Part shown: positions 29,161-35,173 of the stretch, piece after piece
How positions within the stretch are numbered: the first letter of the stretch is position 1
Layout of the letters: every line of letters starts with the position of its first letter
Virus record (IMG/VR): IMGVR_UViG_3300048592_000291
Coordinates: 1 to 38,028 of that record
Strand: one strand, 5' to 3'
Length of the DNA: 38,028 nt
DNA from: a virus
Notes under the pieces: generated by a model
Databases searched by the model: none
Seen by the model: the letters and a program-made list of their open reading frames with translations, nothing else
Told to the model about the DNA's origin: nothing
Made by a program: the position numbers and the translations under genes

Positions 29161-29263
29161 GCCGGGGTTGGCTCCGAGCCAGCCAGCCCCGGCAACAGGA
29201 GCGATGTCGCCGCTCCTCACCGCATTGTAACAGGCGGATTGCAGCGACGGCAATCCGCCTTTT
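29161..29263 (+). terminator. Three stem-loops ending in an intrinsic terminator
   Basis: Hairpin one: GCCGGGG (29161-29167) with CCCCGGC (29187-29193) and an inner TGGCT/AGCCA stem. Hairpin two: AGGAGCG (29197-29203) with CGCTCCT (29211-29217). Hairpin three: GGCGGATTGC (29233-29242) with GCAATCCGCC (29250-29259) followed by TTTT (29260-29263). The last is a probable terminator. A short ATG-TAA frame of eight codons (29204-29230) lies before it, resembling an attenuator leader. Confidence 0.65.
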
Positions 29264-29278
29264 GATTGGAGATACCCG

Positions 29279-30577
29279 ATGCTGGAGAAACAATTGACGC
29301 AGGAGATCACGATCATCAACAACACCCTCTCGGCGTTCGGCGTGGACGCCGGAACCAAACCGGCATGGACGACGGTCGCCGGATCGTCGTTCGTGGCGTA
29401 TGGCCTGCGCACTGGCCCGGCGCAGCGAATCAGCGACGTGCAACGCCTGCTCCCGGAGTTGTCGGAGCGATTGAGCGCAGCACGCCGCAGGCCCACGCCG
29501 GTGCGCCTGCGTGAAATGCCGCTTGCGCTGGAAGTGGCGCACCCGTCACCCGCACCGCTGGATTGGCGTAATGCCACCATGCGCATTGGCGGCGGGCGCA
29601 TGGTGGCCGGGCGCATCTACGGCGCAGCGAGTGCGCACGACCTGGTGATCGACCTGGCGCAGAAGCCGCATGTGTTGGTGGCCGGCACGACCGGCAGCGG
29701 CAAGAGCACCATGCTGCGCATGATGCTATCGTCGCTGGCCTACAACGCCGATCCGGATGCGCTGCGGCTGGTGCTGGTGGATCTGAAAAACGAGGACCTG
29801 GTACCGTTCGCCACGTTGCCACACGTCGAATCGGCGGCGTGGCTAGCCGACGACGCCCGGCACGTCGTGACCGGCGTGCACGTCGAGTTGCAGCGGCGGG
29901 TGCTGGCCGGCGTGGGTGAGTGGCCGCGGCTGGTGCTGGTGATCGATGAGCTGGCGCAACTGGAAACGACGGCGCTTGACCTGCTCTCCTCGATCCTGGC
30001 GATTGGCCGCAGCAAGCGGGTGCACGTGATCGCAGCCACGCAGCATCCAGCCGTGCGGCTGATCGGCGACAAGGCGAACTACAGCGTGCGATTAGTGGGG
30101 CAAGTCATGGACGCACAGACGGCCGCACTTGCAACCGGGCGCAAGGGTTCCGGGGCGGAGTTGCTGCCGGGTGCGGGTGCGTTTCTCTACGTGGACGGCT
30201 CACAGATCGAGCGGCTGCAGGCCTACAACCTCAACGCCGAGGCGGTCGCCGGGCTGGTGCGGGTGGTGCGGGAAAAGTGGTGCGAAAGTGGTGCGTCCGC
30301 ACCGGTGCGCACTGGTGCGCCAGAGGTAGAAGTGCTGCCGGCGCCACAAACGAGCGTACCCGCACCAGTGCGCACCGGTGTGACGTTTCCGCTGCCACGC
30401 CGCGCACCGACGCCAGCCGAAGCGGTAGAAATACGCCGGATGCGTGCGGAGTTGGGAAGTCTTAATCAGTTGATCGTCGCTGTGTACGGAAGCAAATCAT
30501 CTGATACGCATCGATGGGTGAGCGAGGCGCTGTCACAGCCTGAAGTAGCGCCGATTTTGAAACTAGGAGCGAGATAA
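29279..30577 (+). CDS. FtsK/SpoIIIE-type DNA translocase
   Basis: Encodes 432 residues. Walker A AGTTGSGKST (135-144), Walker B VLVIDEL (219-225) and the following AAATQHPA-like sensor (VIAATQHPAVRLIGDKAN) place it in the FtsK/HerA ATPase family, which pumps double-stranded DNA. There is no N-terminal membrane domain, unlike cellular FtsK, and the last 60 residues (PTPAEAVEIRRMRAELGSLN and YGSKSSDTHRWVSEALSQP) look like a small winged-helix domain comparable to the FtsK gamma domain that reads DNA direction. Phages and integrative plasmids carry such translocases for replication, partitioning or transfer. A 22-bp inverted repeat lies within its own gene at 30298-30382. GGAG stands upstream of the ATG. 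Confidence 0.88.
   Translation: MLEKQLTQEITIINNTLSAFGVDAGTKPAWTTVAGSSFVAYGLRTGPAQRISDVQRLLPELSERLSAARRRPTPVRLREMPLALEVAHPSPAPLDWRNATMRIGGGRMVAGRIYGAASAHDLVIDLAQKPHVLVAGTTGSGKSTMLRMMLSSLAYNADPDALRLVLVDLKNEDLVPFATLPHVESAAWLADDARHVVTGVHVELQRRVLAGVGEWPRLVLVIDELAQLETTALDLLSSILAIGRSKRVHVIAATQHPAVRLIGDKANYSVRLVGQVMDAQTAALATGRKGSGAELLPGAGAFLYVDGSQIERLQAYNLNAEAVAGLVRVVREKWCESGASAPVRTGAPEVEVLPAPQTSVPAPVRTGVTFPLPRRAPTPAEAVEIRRMRAELGSLNQLIVAVYGSKSSDTHRWVSEALSQPEVAPILKLGAR
30298..30382. repeat. 22-bp inverted repeat inside the translocase gene
   Basis: Bases 30298-30319 and 30361-30382 are reverse complements with one mismatch, 41 bp apart. Each arm contains TGCGCA-type and CACCGGTG-type palindromes. The sites encode part of the Pro-rich linker. 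They may be the recognition site of the translocase or of a regulator; inferred. Confidence 0.6.
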
Positions 30578-31092
30578 TGGATATGCAATCGATTAGTGTC
30601 GGAATCGAAAACATCCTCTACCGCATCGACATTATCGGCTGGATAGATTTTCTGCACGGAATCGCTAAACATGGCAGGCTGCGCAAGATTGAATGGTACG
30701 ACACAAACGGCTACCTGGTAGAAAACACTCTGCGCCGCTATGCGATCCATGCTTATGGCCGCGCTATTGCCAGCGAACTGGAGCCGGATGCGAACGGTAA
30801 AAAGCGGAAGGTTTACCGCCGCTGGATGTGGGTGAATGCGAAGCAGGCGGCATGGGCGGAATACGTTTTGTTGCGCTCTGGAATGTCGCTGATTAGCGTC
30901 ATCGACCCGGCGAATTATCAGCGCGCCGCCAAACACGATGGCGCGCCTCCGCCGTGGTCAGGTGGAAAACGGGCAAGAGCAGCGACGCCGGTCGAGGGTG
31001 TCTTTGACATTTTTGGTGCAATGCTGGGCGTAGGTGACGAACCGCTGCGCCAGTCTAGCCGTGGACGCAAACCACGAAGGAGTAGAAGATGA
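30577..31092 (+). CDS. Unknown protein with basic tail
   Basis: Encodes 171 residues, ATG overlapping the translocase stop. The N-terminus is hydrophobic-aromatic with IGWIDFLHGIAKHGRLRK; the central part is mixed alpha/beta (NGYLVENTLRRYAIHAYGRA, RRWMWVNAKQAAWAEYVLLR), and the C-terminal 20 residues are very basic (RQSSRGRKPRRSRR), typical of nucleic-acid-binding tails. No known family. The gene is followed by two membrane proteins in the same operon. Confidence 0.65.
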   Translation: MDMQSISVGIENILYRIDIIGWIDFLHGIAKHGRLRKIEWYDTNGYLVENTLRRYAIHAYGRAIASELEPDANGKKRKVYRRWMWVNAKQAAWAEYVLLRSGMSLISVIDPANYQRAAKHDGAPPPWSGGKRARAATPVEGVFDIFGAMLGVGDEPLRQSSRGRKPRRSRR

Positions 31093-31574
31093 GCCGGAAA
31101 GAATACACAGATGGCGACATCCGCCACGTGCGCACAACGAACTGGGATCGGGTAGCGCTGCTGGTCGTCATCCTGATAATCGTCGGCCTAGCCGCTTGGT
31201 GGCTTGAAACTCGCTTTGGAGCGAACTGGGCGGCTGGTGCGCTGGGTGTGCTGGCCGGCGTAGTCGTGTTCGCCTGGGGCGGCATGTTTGCGTTCGGCGT
31301 GATGCGCTCCACGATGCGCACGGCAACCGATTTTCATTCTAACATTGCCGACGTTGAAGAGCGCCGCTTGGCCGTCAATCGCAGCGCTGCACAGATTGAG
31401 GCGATGCGCGCACGCGCCGAACTGGACTACGACCGAGACGTGCGCAAGGTGGCTGACCAGCGGGCCAGATTGCTGCTGGATGCGCAGCGCACCGAGAGCC
31501 GCCAACCATCCGCACCGGCTTGGCTGACAATGGATGATGATGAGGTAGACGGTTCGTTCCGGCGGATAGAATGA
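31089..31574 (+). CDS. Two-pass membrane protein with coiled-coil tail
   Basis: Encodes 161 residues. Two hydrophobic segments occur at about residues 21-39 (VALLVVILIIVGLAAWWLE) and 47-68 (AAGALGVLAGVVVFAWGGMF); the remaining part is a long charged helix (AVNRSAAQIEAMRARAELDY). The ATG overlaps the previous stop. It may be a membrane anchor for the translocase or the basic protein before it. No family recognised. Confidence 0.6.
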   Translation: MSRKEYTDGDIRHVRTTNWDRVALLVVILIIVGLAAWWLETRFGANWAAGALGVLAGVVVFAWGGMFAFGVMRSTMRTATDFHSNIADVEERRLAVNRSAAQIEAMRARAELDYDRDVRKVADQRARLLLDAQRTESRQPSAPAWLTMDDDEVDGSFRRIE

Positions 31575-31711
31575 GCAAGCGCGGCAAGGTAGGTCGATCA
31601 CGCTGGATTATCTCAGAGTGGATCGACATCGACAGCGAAGACACCTGGCTGACGATCATCGCCGTCGTCGGCTGGATACTGTTTTTGGTTTTGGCAATCG
31701 GTTTTGGCTAA
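31571..31711 (+). CDS. Small membrane peptide, end of operon
   Basis: Encodes 46 residues, with the ATG overlapping the stop of the previous gene. A basic start (MSKRGKVGRSRW) is followed by an acidic segment and a C-terminal hydrophobic helix (WLTIIAVVGWILFLVLAIGF). It is the last gene before the promoter at 31745. Function unknown. Confidence 0.55.
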   Translation: MSKRGKVGRSRWIISEWIDIDSEDTWLTIIAVVGWILFLVLAIGFG

Positions 31712-31744
31712 ATGTTAAATTTTCGAGCACTTCGTCAAAACCTC

Positions 31745-31773
31745 TTGACATTTGTATAGCGTAGTACTATACT
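31745..31773 (+). promoter_or_regulatory. Consensus promoter with operator-like inverted repeat
   Basis: TTGACA (31745-31750), a 17-base spacer and TATACT (31768-31773). GTATAG (31754-31759) and CTATAC (31767-31772) form an inverted repeat across the -10, and GTAGTACTATACTAG resembles GTAGTATACTAG at the promoter near 33595. A repressor site is likely. The region 31712-31832 holds nothing else. Confidence 0.85.
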
Positions 31774-31832
31774 AGATATAGACATGCGGGTGAAACAAAG
31801 TAGCCCGACAAGGCAAATGAGGAGAATGAAAG

Positions 31833-32033
31833 ATGACAATGCAGCAGATGGACAGTGAGCTGGTAGTAGCTGAGGAATGGCACGGGAACGTTATCGTGCG
31901 GGTCAAGGAAATCCAGAGCGGATATATGCCAGAGATTGAGTTGCGCAACCGCCAGGTCTTTGTCCGCTTACCGTATCGCCATTTGGAAGATGCACTAATA
32001 GCGGCAAGAGAAATGATGCGAGCGCATAAATAG
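31833..32033 (+). CDS. Small protein, first gene of the regulated operon
   Basis: Encodes 66 residues after GGAG with eight bases to the ATG. Alternating strand-like stretches (SELVVAEEWHGNVIVRVKEI, EIELRNRQVFVRLPYRHLED) and a C-terminal helix suggest a compact beta-alpha fold. No transmembrane segment. It is transcribed from the consensus promoter 60 bases upstream. Small early phage proteins of this kind often block host functions, but nothing here specifies a target. Confidence 0.6.
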   Translation: MTMQQMDSELVVAEEWHGNVIVRVKEIQSGYMPEIELRNRQVFVRLPYRHLEDALIAAREMMRAHK

Positions 32034-32084
32034 AACAGAGGTCAAAGCCGAGCCGGGCGGCGAATCCCGGCGAAATGGGAAATC

Positions 32085-32312
32085 ATGAAAACCGTAATAC
32101 TGAACGAATCCGGCTACGATACCGGCATGACATTTGAGGAATACTGCACCGAAGCCGCCAAGCACGGCGACAACCCGGCAGACTACAGCACCGACATTGA
32201 AGAGTTTCGTTTTGTCGGATGGGAATACGCCCAGGGTGATCCGTTCTGGAATGATGGGAGCCTGGAAAACTGGCCCGAATCGCTCCCGCTTTGGGTATAC
32301 ACGGGAGATTGA
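32085..32312 (+). CDS. Small acidic protein
   Basis: Encodes 75 residues, acidic overall, with FEEYCTEAAKHGDNPADYST and the aromatic end VGWEYAQGDPFWNDGSLEN. The leader (32052-32071) has a small stem GCCGGG/CCCGGC before the ATG, but no strong Shine-Dalgarno sequence is present. The next gene starts two bases after its stop. An anti-host or DNA-mimic role is possible for an acidic protein, but is speculation. Family unknown. Confidence 0.6.
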   Translation: MKTVILNESGYDTGMTFEEYCTEAAKHGDNPADYSTDIEEFRFVGWEYAQGDPFWNDGSLENWPESLPLWVYTGD

Positions 32313-32313
32313 C

Positions 32314-32517
32314 ATGAACACACCAGACAGCCGCCAGTACAACGTCAGACTCCCCCGCCTGACACAAACGCAGCTAGAGGAGTTAGCCGCCGCGACCGGG
32401 CTGACAACGACACAAACGGTGATCGTTGCCATCGACCGGATGCACCATCAACTCATGGTGCAAGGCGAGCAGGAACGGATGATCGACTACTACGCGGCGC
32501 AGAATAGCGCCGCCTAA
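32314..32517 (+). CDS. Ribbon-helix-helix protein, paralogue 1
   Basis: Encodes 67 residues with GGGAG six bases before the ATG. QYNVRLPRLTQTQLEELAAA (8-27) has the beta-strand then helix of Arc/CopG-type RHH proteins, and GLTTTQTVIVAIDRMHHQ is the second helix. Such dimers insert a two-stranded ribbon into the DNA major groove and usually repress their own promoter. A paralogue with the same plan lies at 33249-33449. The two promoters in this area share a TATACTAG palindrome that they could bind. I infer autoregulation. Confidence 0.7.
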   Translation: MNTPDSRQYNVRLPRLTQTQLEELAAATGLTTTQTVIVAIDRMHHQLMVQGEQERMIDYYAAQNSAA

Positions 32518-32526
32518 ACCAACCAA

Positions 32527-32569
32527 CACCCGGCCAGCCGTGGAAGCCGGGGGAAGCGGCAACAAGGAG
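32527..32569 (+). promoter_or_regulatory. Conserved pseudoknot-capable leader, copy A
   Basis: CCCGGC (32529-32534) pairs with GCCGGG (32546-32551) around the loop CAGCCGTGGAA. GCCG in the loop (32537-32540) can pair with CGGC (32557-32560), forming an H-type pseudoknot. AAGGAG (32564-32569) follows and the ATG is at 32574. Copy B at 33004-33046 has the same geometry with a compensatory C-G to T-A pair. Confidence 0.7.
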
Positions 32570-32573
32570 CATT

Positions 32574-32915
32574 ATGAACTACGCAATTGCTAACCGAAAG
32601 GATGTGTTGGATTGCATGCAGTCCAACGGTGTAGAATGGGTTCACCTTAGCTTTGACCGCGACTGGCGCAGTCATGGCGGATACTCGAGGGACTCCTCGC
32701 CTGAAGGGATCGAGGCGAGAGAGACGATCGGTGGAGTGGAAAGATTACAGAAGGACTTGCGCGAAAAAGTAGTCCGGGAAGTCCCGGACTACAAGTACGG
32801 ATGGGGGGTGGTGTGCATAGCATACCAAAACACACCACCTCCGTTCCCGTATGTGGACGTGAGAACGGACGGAGAAGGAGACTCCTTCGTGGAGAAGCTC
32901 CGTGTCGCCCGGTAG
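32574..32915 (+). CDS. Unknown protein; gene rich in RNA hairpins
   Basis: Encodes 113 residues preceded by AAGGAG within the conserved leader. The N-terminal half (NRKDVLDCMQSNGVEWVHLS, FDRDWRSHGGYSRD) looks protein-like. The latter part contains many perfect inverted repeats at DNA level, for example 32769-32792 (ten-base stem, four-base loop) and the nested stem at 32797-32844. These could mean that the 3' half is a structured RNA overlapping the frame, or that the gene tolerates them by chance. Codon use in this part is less convincing. No family recognised. Confidence 0.5.
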   Translation: MNYAIANRKDVLDCMQSNGVEWVHLSFDRDWRSHGGYSRDSSPEGIEARETIGGVERLQKDLREKVVREVPDYKYGWGVVCIAYQNTPPPFPYVDVRTDGEGDSFVEKLRVAR

Positions 32916-33000
32916 TACCGCCCCCAGCCGGAGGGGTAAATCCGGCACTAATCCCCAAAAGGGGACTGCCCGCCGCAACCGTGCGGTAGGGCGCAACCAA
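32697..33000 (+). other. Region unusually dense in stem-loops
   Basis: Plus-strand hairpins follow one another: CTCGCCT/AGGCGAG (around 32697-32723), GTAGTCCGGG/CCCGGACTAC (32769-32792), ACGGA...GGTGGTGTG with CACACCACC-TCCGT (32797-32844), ACGGAG/CTCCGT enclosing AAGGAG/CTCCTT (around 32869-32905), GCCC-CCGCA with TGCGG-GGGC in the 80 bases after the stop codon. The stretch 32916-33003 has no gene. A structured RNA is possible. Confidence 0.5.
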
Positions 33001-33003
33001 TCA

Positions 33004-33046
33004 CACCCGGTCAGCCGTAGCCACCGGGGGAAGCGGCAAGAAGGAG
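33004..33046 (+). promoter_or_regulatory. Conserved pseudoknot-capable leader, copy B
   Basis: CCCGGT (33006-33011) pairs with ACCGGG (33023-33028) around CAGCCGTAGCC; GCCG (33014-33017) can pair with CGGC (33034-33037); AAGGAG is at 33041-33046 and the ATG at 33053. About 37 of 43 bases match copy A, and the stem change is compensatory. Confidence 0.7.
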
Positions 33047-33052
33047 ATTGAG

Positions 33053-33241
33053 ATGGAAATTGCACGCAAACAGTATAGCGACGGTGACCAAATCGTCGCC
33101 ACCGTCGATGCCGGCGAGGTCAGAATTTACACCGTGTCGGCAAAACCGGATCTGCGCTTCACCGATGAAGATGGGGTGCAGTATCAGGAGAGCATGACAG
33201 AAGAGGAGTTCCGTATCTGGCGAAAAAGATACGGAATCTAG
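33053..33241 (+). CDS. Small protein behind the conserved leader
   Basis: Encodes 62 residues. Strand-rich sequence (QYSDGDQIVATVDAGEVRIY, TVSAKPDLRFTDEDGVQYQE) followed by a short helix (MTEEEFRIWRKRYGI) suggests a small beta-barrel-like protein. AAGGAG stands six bases upstream of the ATG inside the pseudoknot-capable leader that it shares with the gene at 32574. The next gene starts seven bases after its stop. No named family. Confidence 0.6.
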   Translation: MEIARKQYSDGDQIVATVDAGEVRIYTVSAKPDLRFTDEDGVQYQESMTEEEFRIWRKRYGI

Positions 33242-33248
33242 GGAAACT

Positions 33249-33449
33249 ATGAATCCTAAAAACACCTCAATGAGGTTGACCGCATACACACAGGCGCAAA
33301 TCGAGCGCCTGTGTACGGAACACGGACTCACGCAGACAGCCGTGCTCACGCTCGCCATCGAAAGGATGGCGGCGCAGACGCTAGGCGAGCACGGGGAACG
33401 TGATCCGATGGTCAGTCACTATCAGGCAAAGGAACAGAAAAAGGAATAG
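33249..33449 (+). CDS. Ribbon-helix-helix protein, paralogue 2
   Basis: Encodes 66 residues. SMRLTAYTQAQIERLCTEHG (7-26) followed by LTQTAVLTLAIERMAAQ matches the strand-helix-helix plan of the paralogue at 32314-32517, including the length and the MVSHYQ/MIDYYA-type ending. It should also be a small DNA-binding dimer. It is the last gene before the terminator at 33475, so paralogues start and end this regulated stretch. A GGGAAA lies upstream of the ATG. Confidence 0.7.
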   Translation: MNPKNTSMRLTAYTQAQIERLCTEHGLTQTAVLTLAIERMAAQTLGEHGERDPMVSHYQAKEQKKE

Positions 33450-33474
33450 CCACCACAAAGCGCCGCTTCACACG

Positions 33475-33510
33475 CCGCCCGATCCGCACAGATGGATCGG
33501 GCGGTTTTTT
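33475..33510 (+). terminator. Strong intrinsic terminator
   Basis: CCGCCCGATCC (33475-33485) and GGATCGGGCGG (33494-33504) form a perfect eleven-base stem with an eight-base loop, followed by six T residues (33505-33510). It ends the operon started at 31745. Confidence 0.92.
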
Positions 33511-33543
33511 GTTGGCGTGCAGGATCGCCGCTCAACTTTACGA

Positions 33544-33604
33544 TTATAGAAAGGACAATAACTAAATTATACTGTGTCAAATGGTTTGATGTTGTAGTAT
33601 ACTA
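33544..33604 (+). promoter_or_regulatory. Promoter region with TATACT pair and palindromic operator
   Basis: Two TATACT hexamers (33568-33573 and 33598-33603) lie 30 bp apart. TTATAG (33544-33549) could be a -35 for the first with an 18-base spacer. The second is inside TAGTATACTA (33595-33604), a perfect ten-base palindrome related to the sequence at the 31745 promoter. It precedes the membrane-protein cluster. Which -10 is used is uncertain. Confidence 0.6.
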
Positions 33605-33613
33605 GGAAATGAA

Positions 33614-33904
33614 ATGACCGTTCGAGAGTTCCCGGCGTTGCAGCGGCGTTTGCGTTGGTTGACGGCTGAGCTGTCTGCCATTGAACGGCAGTTGGAGCTA
33701 GAGGCGCAGCAGGGTGCGGGAACGTCTGGAATGCACATGCACCAAATTCTGCTCGCCGAACAGGATGAACTCGATTTCATTTTGCGCTACTATCAACGCC
33801 AGACTAACGGTGCGCTGAGTAGAATGCAATGGATGGTCGTTGCGGTGTCGATGGTGATCAGCTTGATGTTGCTGATTTTGTTGGTTGCGCAGAGGATGCC
33901 ATGA
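33614..33904 (+). CDS. Coiled-coil protein with C-terminal membrane anchor
   Basis: Encodes 96 residues. The first 60 residues form a charged helix with heptad spacing (LQRRLRWLTAELSAIERQLE) and the last 25 a membrane segment (WMVVAVSMVISLMLLILLVA). The ATG at 33614 follows an ATG with immediate stop. AGGA six bases before the start is weak. It starts the cluster of three membrane proteins that is the best candidate for the lysis or membrane-function region. No homologous family recognised. Confidence 0.6.
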   Translation: MTVREFPALQRRLRWLTAELSAIERQLELEAQQGAGTSGMHMHQILLAEQDELDFILRYYQRQTNGALSRMQWMVVAVSMVISLMLLILLVAQRMP

Positions 33905-34227
33905 GCATGGATGAAGCGATTCGAGCTTTCGGTTATTTCCTCATGTTTCCCGCATTTATTTATTTTGGGCTGATCGCCTACAATCGGCGGCAAATCCTCG
34001 TGGGTCTCTCCTATTTCGCATTGGGTGCGTTTTTCCTGTTGCTCCTGGTGGGGCTGGTGCTGGGGCACTACGCCCGGCCCATCCCGGCCCTGTTGCAGGT
34101 CAATACTGGCGTGGTCATCGTGCTGTGTGCGCTGGTCACATGGCGAGCCACCGAGATCATGGTGGCGGCGGTGCTGTGTACACATATCGTCGGAACTGTG
34201 TTGTTACGGGAGGCTGAGTATGAGTAG
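33901..34227 (+). CDS. Multi-pass membrane protein, holin candidate 1
   Basis: Encodes 108 residues with ATGA overlap to the previous gene. Four hydrophobic segments are visible (about 8-27 with FGYFLMFPAFIYFGLIAY, 33-54 with LVGLSYFALGAFFLLLLVGL, 62-80, 84-103). Small proteins with several membrane passes next to others are typical of phage holin or antiholin loci, but size and pass number are the only evidence. It overlaps the next gene by eight bases. Confidence 0.55.
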   Translation: MSMDEAIRAFGYFLMFPAFIYFGLIAYNRRQILVGLSYFALGAFFLLLLVGLVLGHYARPIPALLQVNTGVVIVLCALVTWRATEIMVAAVLCTHIVGTVLLREAEYE

Positions 34228-34441
34228 TCCGATGGCATTACCGGAGCCTGTCGAGCAGTCGTCGAGGGCGCCAACCATCTACATGATTGTCGTGATTGCG
34301 CTGGCCTTGCTGGGCGTGCTGACTGTGGTCGGCGGCGTGGCGCTGGCGTGGATTGACAAGGCGCTGCCGGAGGCGGTCATCGTGCTGGGTAGCGTCGCCG
34401 TGGGTGCGCTGGCCGGCATGGTAGCGCCCCAAGGTCGCTGA
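34220..34441 (+). CDS. Two-pass membrane protein, holin candidate 2
   Basis: Encodes 73 residues with GGGAGG six bases upstream of the ATG. After a soluble start (MSSPMALPEPVEQSSRAPT) come two hydrophobic helices (IYMIVVIALALLGVLTVVGG and EAVIVLGSVAVGALAGMVAP) joined by a short charged turn (WIDKALP). This is the plan of class II holins. No endolysin gene is next to it, so a holin role stays tentative. Confidence 0.55.
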   Translation: MSSPMALPEPVEQSSRAPTIYMIVVIALALLGVLTVVGGVALAWIDKALPEAVIVLGSVAVGALAGMVAPQGR

Positions 34442-34490
34442 TCAACCTGTTGCGGGTTTTCTCCTTGTTGGTTTGTGTGGGTTGTGTGGG

Positions 34491-34519
34491 GTGGGGCGAG
34501 TTCCGGCGACTCGCCCCAC
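34491..34519 (+). other. 11-bp perfect stem-loop before the packaging genes
   Basis: GTGGGGCGAGT (34491-34501) and ACTCGCCCCAC (34509-34519) are exact reverse complements with a seven-base loop. No T-run follows, so it may slow rather than stop transcription, or protect RNA ends. It precedes the AGGAG of the gene at 34542. Confidence 0.65.
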
Positions 34520-34541
34520 TTCGCAATAGGAGTTGACTCCC

Positions 34542-34751
34542 ATGATCGACTTCGATGATTTTGAGTATGCGATGCCGGGCGAGCATCTGCGCACGGCGGC
34601 AGACTACGACCTGCGCACCGGCCCCGAACGGCTGCACGCCCAGGCGGACGATCACCAGCGTAGGATCGCCATGTTGGAGCGGCGGCTGCGTCACGTTGAG
34701 CAGGCGCTGCATCGTGTGTTGAATGCCGACGAAGCCGCCGACGGCGTGTAG
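34542..34751 (+). CDS. Small acidic helical protein
   Basis: Encodes 69 residues with AGGAG nine bases before the ATG. An upstream in-frame TTG (34533) adjoins the ribosome-binding site and is not used in my reading. Acidic aromatic start (MIDFDDFEYAMPGEHLR) and a helical, heptad-like C-terminus (RIAMLERRLRHVEQALHRVL). It overlaps the HNH gene by 29 bases. Function unknown; position suggests a packaging or late regulatory accessory. Confidence 0.6.
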   Translation: MIDFDDFEYAMPGEHLRTAADYDLRTGPERLHAQADDHQRRIAMLERRLRHVEQALHRVLNADEAADGV

Positions 34752-35070
34752 GCGACCTGGCTGCGCTGGGCTGGTGCAGGCTGGCGTGTGCAGCGTGTGC
34801 GGCCCGTTGCGGCGTGCGTCCGCTGCCGAGCATGACGAGCAGCGCGGCACGGCTGCCCAGCGTGGATATGGCGGCCGATGGCAGCGTGTGCGTGCTGCTT
34901 ACCTGGCTGCACATCCGCTCTGTGCTCATTGCCAGCAGGCGGGCCGGGTCACGCCCGCCACGGACGTGCATCACGTCACGCCACGGCGCGACGGTGGCAG
35001 CGACCAGTGGGGCAACCTGCTGCCGCTGTGTCACGTGTGCCATAGTCGAGTGACTGCGGGCGGCGGGTAG
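34723..35070 (+). CDS. HNH endonuclease next to terminase
   Basis: Encodes 115 residues. A Cys-rich start (CRRPGCAG, CSVCG) is followed by AQRGYGGRWQRVRAAYLAAH, HPLCAHCQQAGR (64-75), VTPATDVHHVTPRRDGG with the HH pair at 83-84, and NLLPLCHVCHSRVTA with the C-H-x-C-H cluster at 103-107. These are the HNH motif and structural zinc ligands. In HK97-like cos phages this gene lies directly upstream of the terminase genes and its nicking activity is needed for specific end cleavage. The order is the same here, so packaging by cos cleavage is likely. Confidence 0.92.
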   Translation: MPTKPPTACRRPGCAGLVQAGVCSVCGPLRRASAAEHDEQRGTAAQRGYGGRWQRVRAAYLAAHPLCAHCQQAGRVTPATDVHHVTPRRDGGSDQWGNLLPLCHVCHSRVTAGGG

Positions 35071-35173
35071 GGGGGTGGCGATGTCTGGGGCTTTGAGCCT
35101 CTAGACCGCCCGCCCCCATTTGCACACAAGAGGCGCAGTTTTGGAGTAAAAGTGCGATGGCCTGGAATAGCGC
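35071..35173 (+). other. HNH-terminase gap, possible cos region
   Basis: This 103-bp gap holds no gene. It is G-rich on the left (GGGGGGTGGCG) and C-rich later (CGCCCGCCCCC, 35107-35117), giving partial inverted symmetry, and contains AGGCTC-type short repeats. In HK97-like phages the cos site is near this place. No clear cut site can be named from the sequence. Confidence 0.3.
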
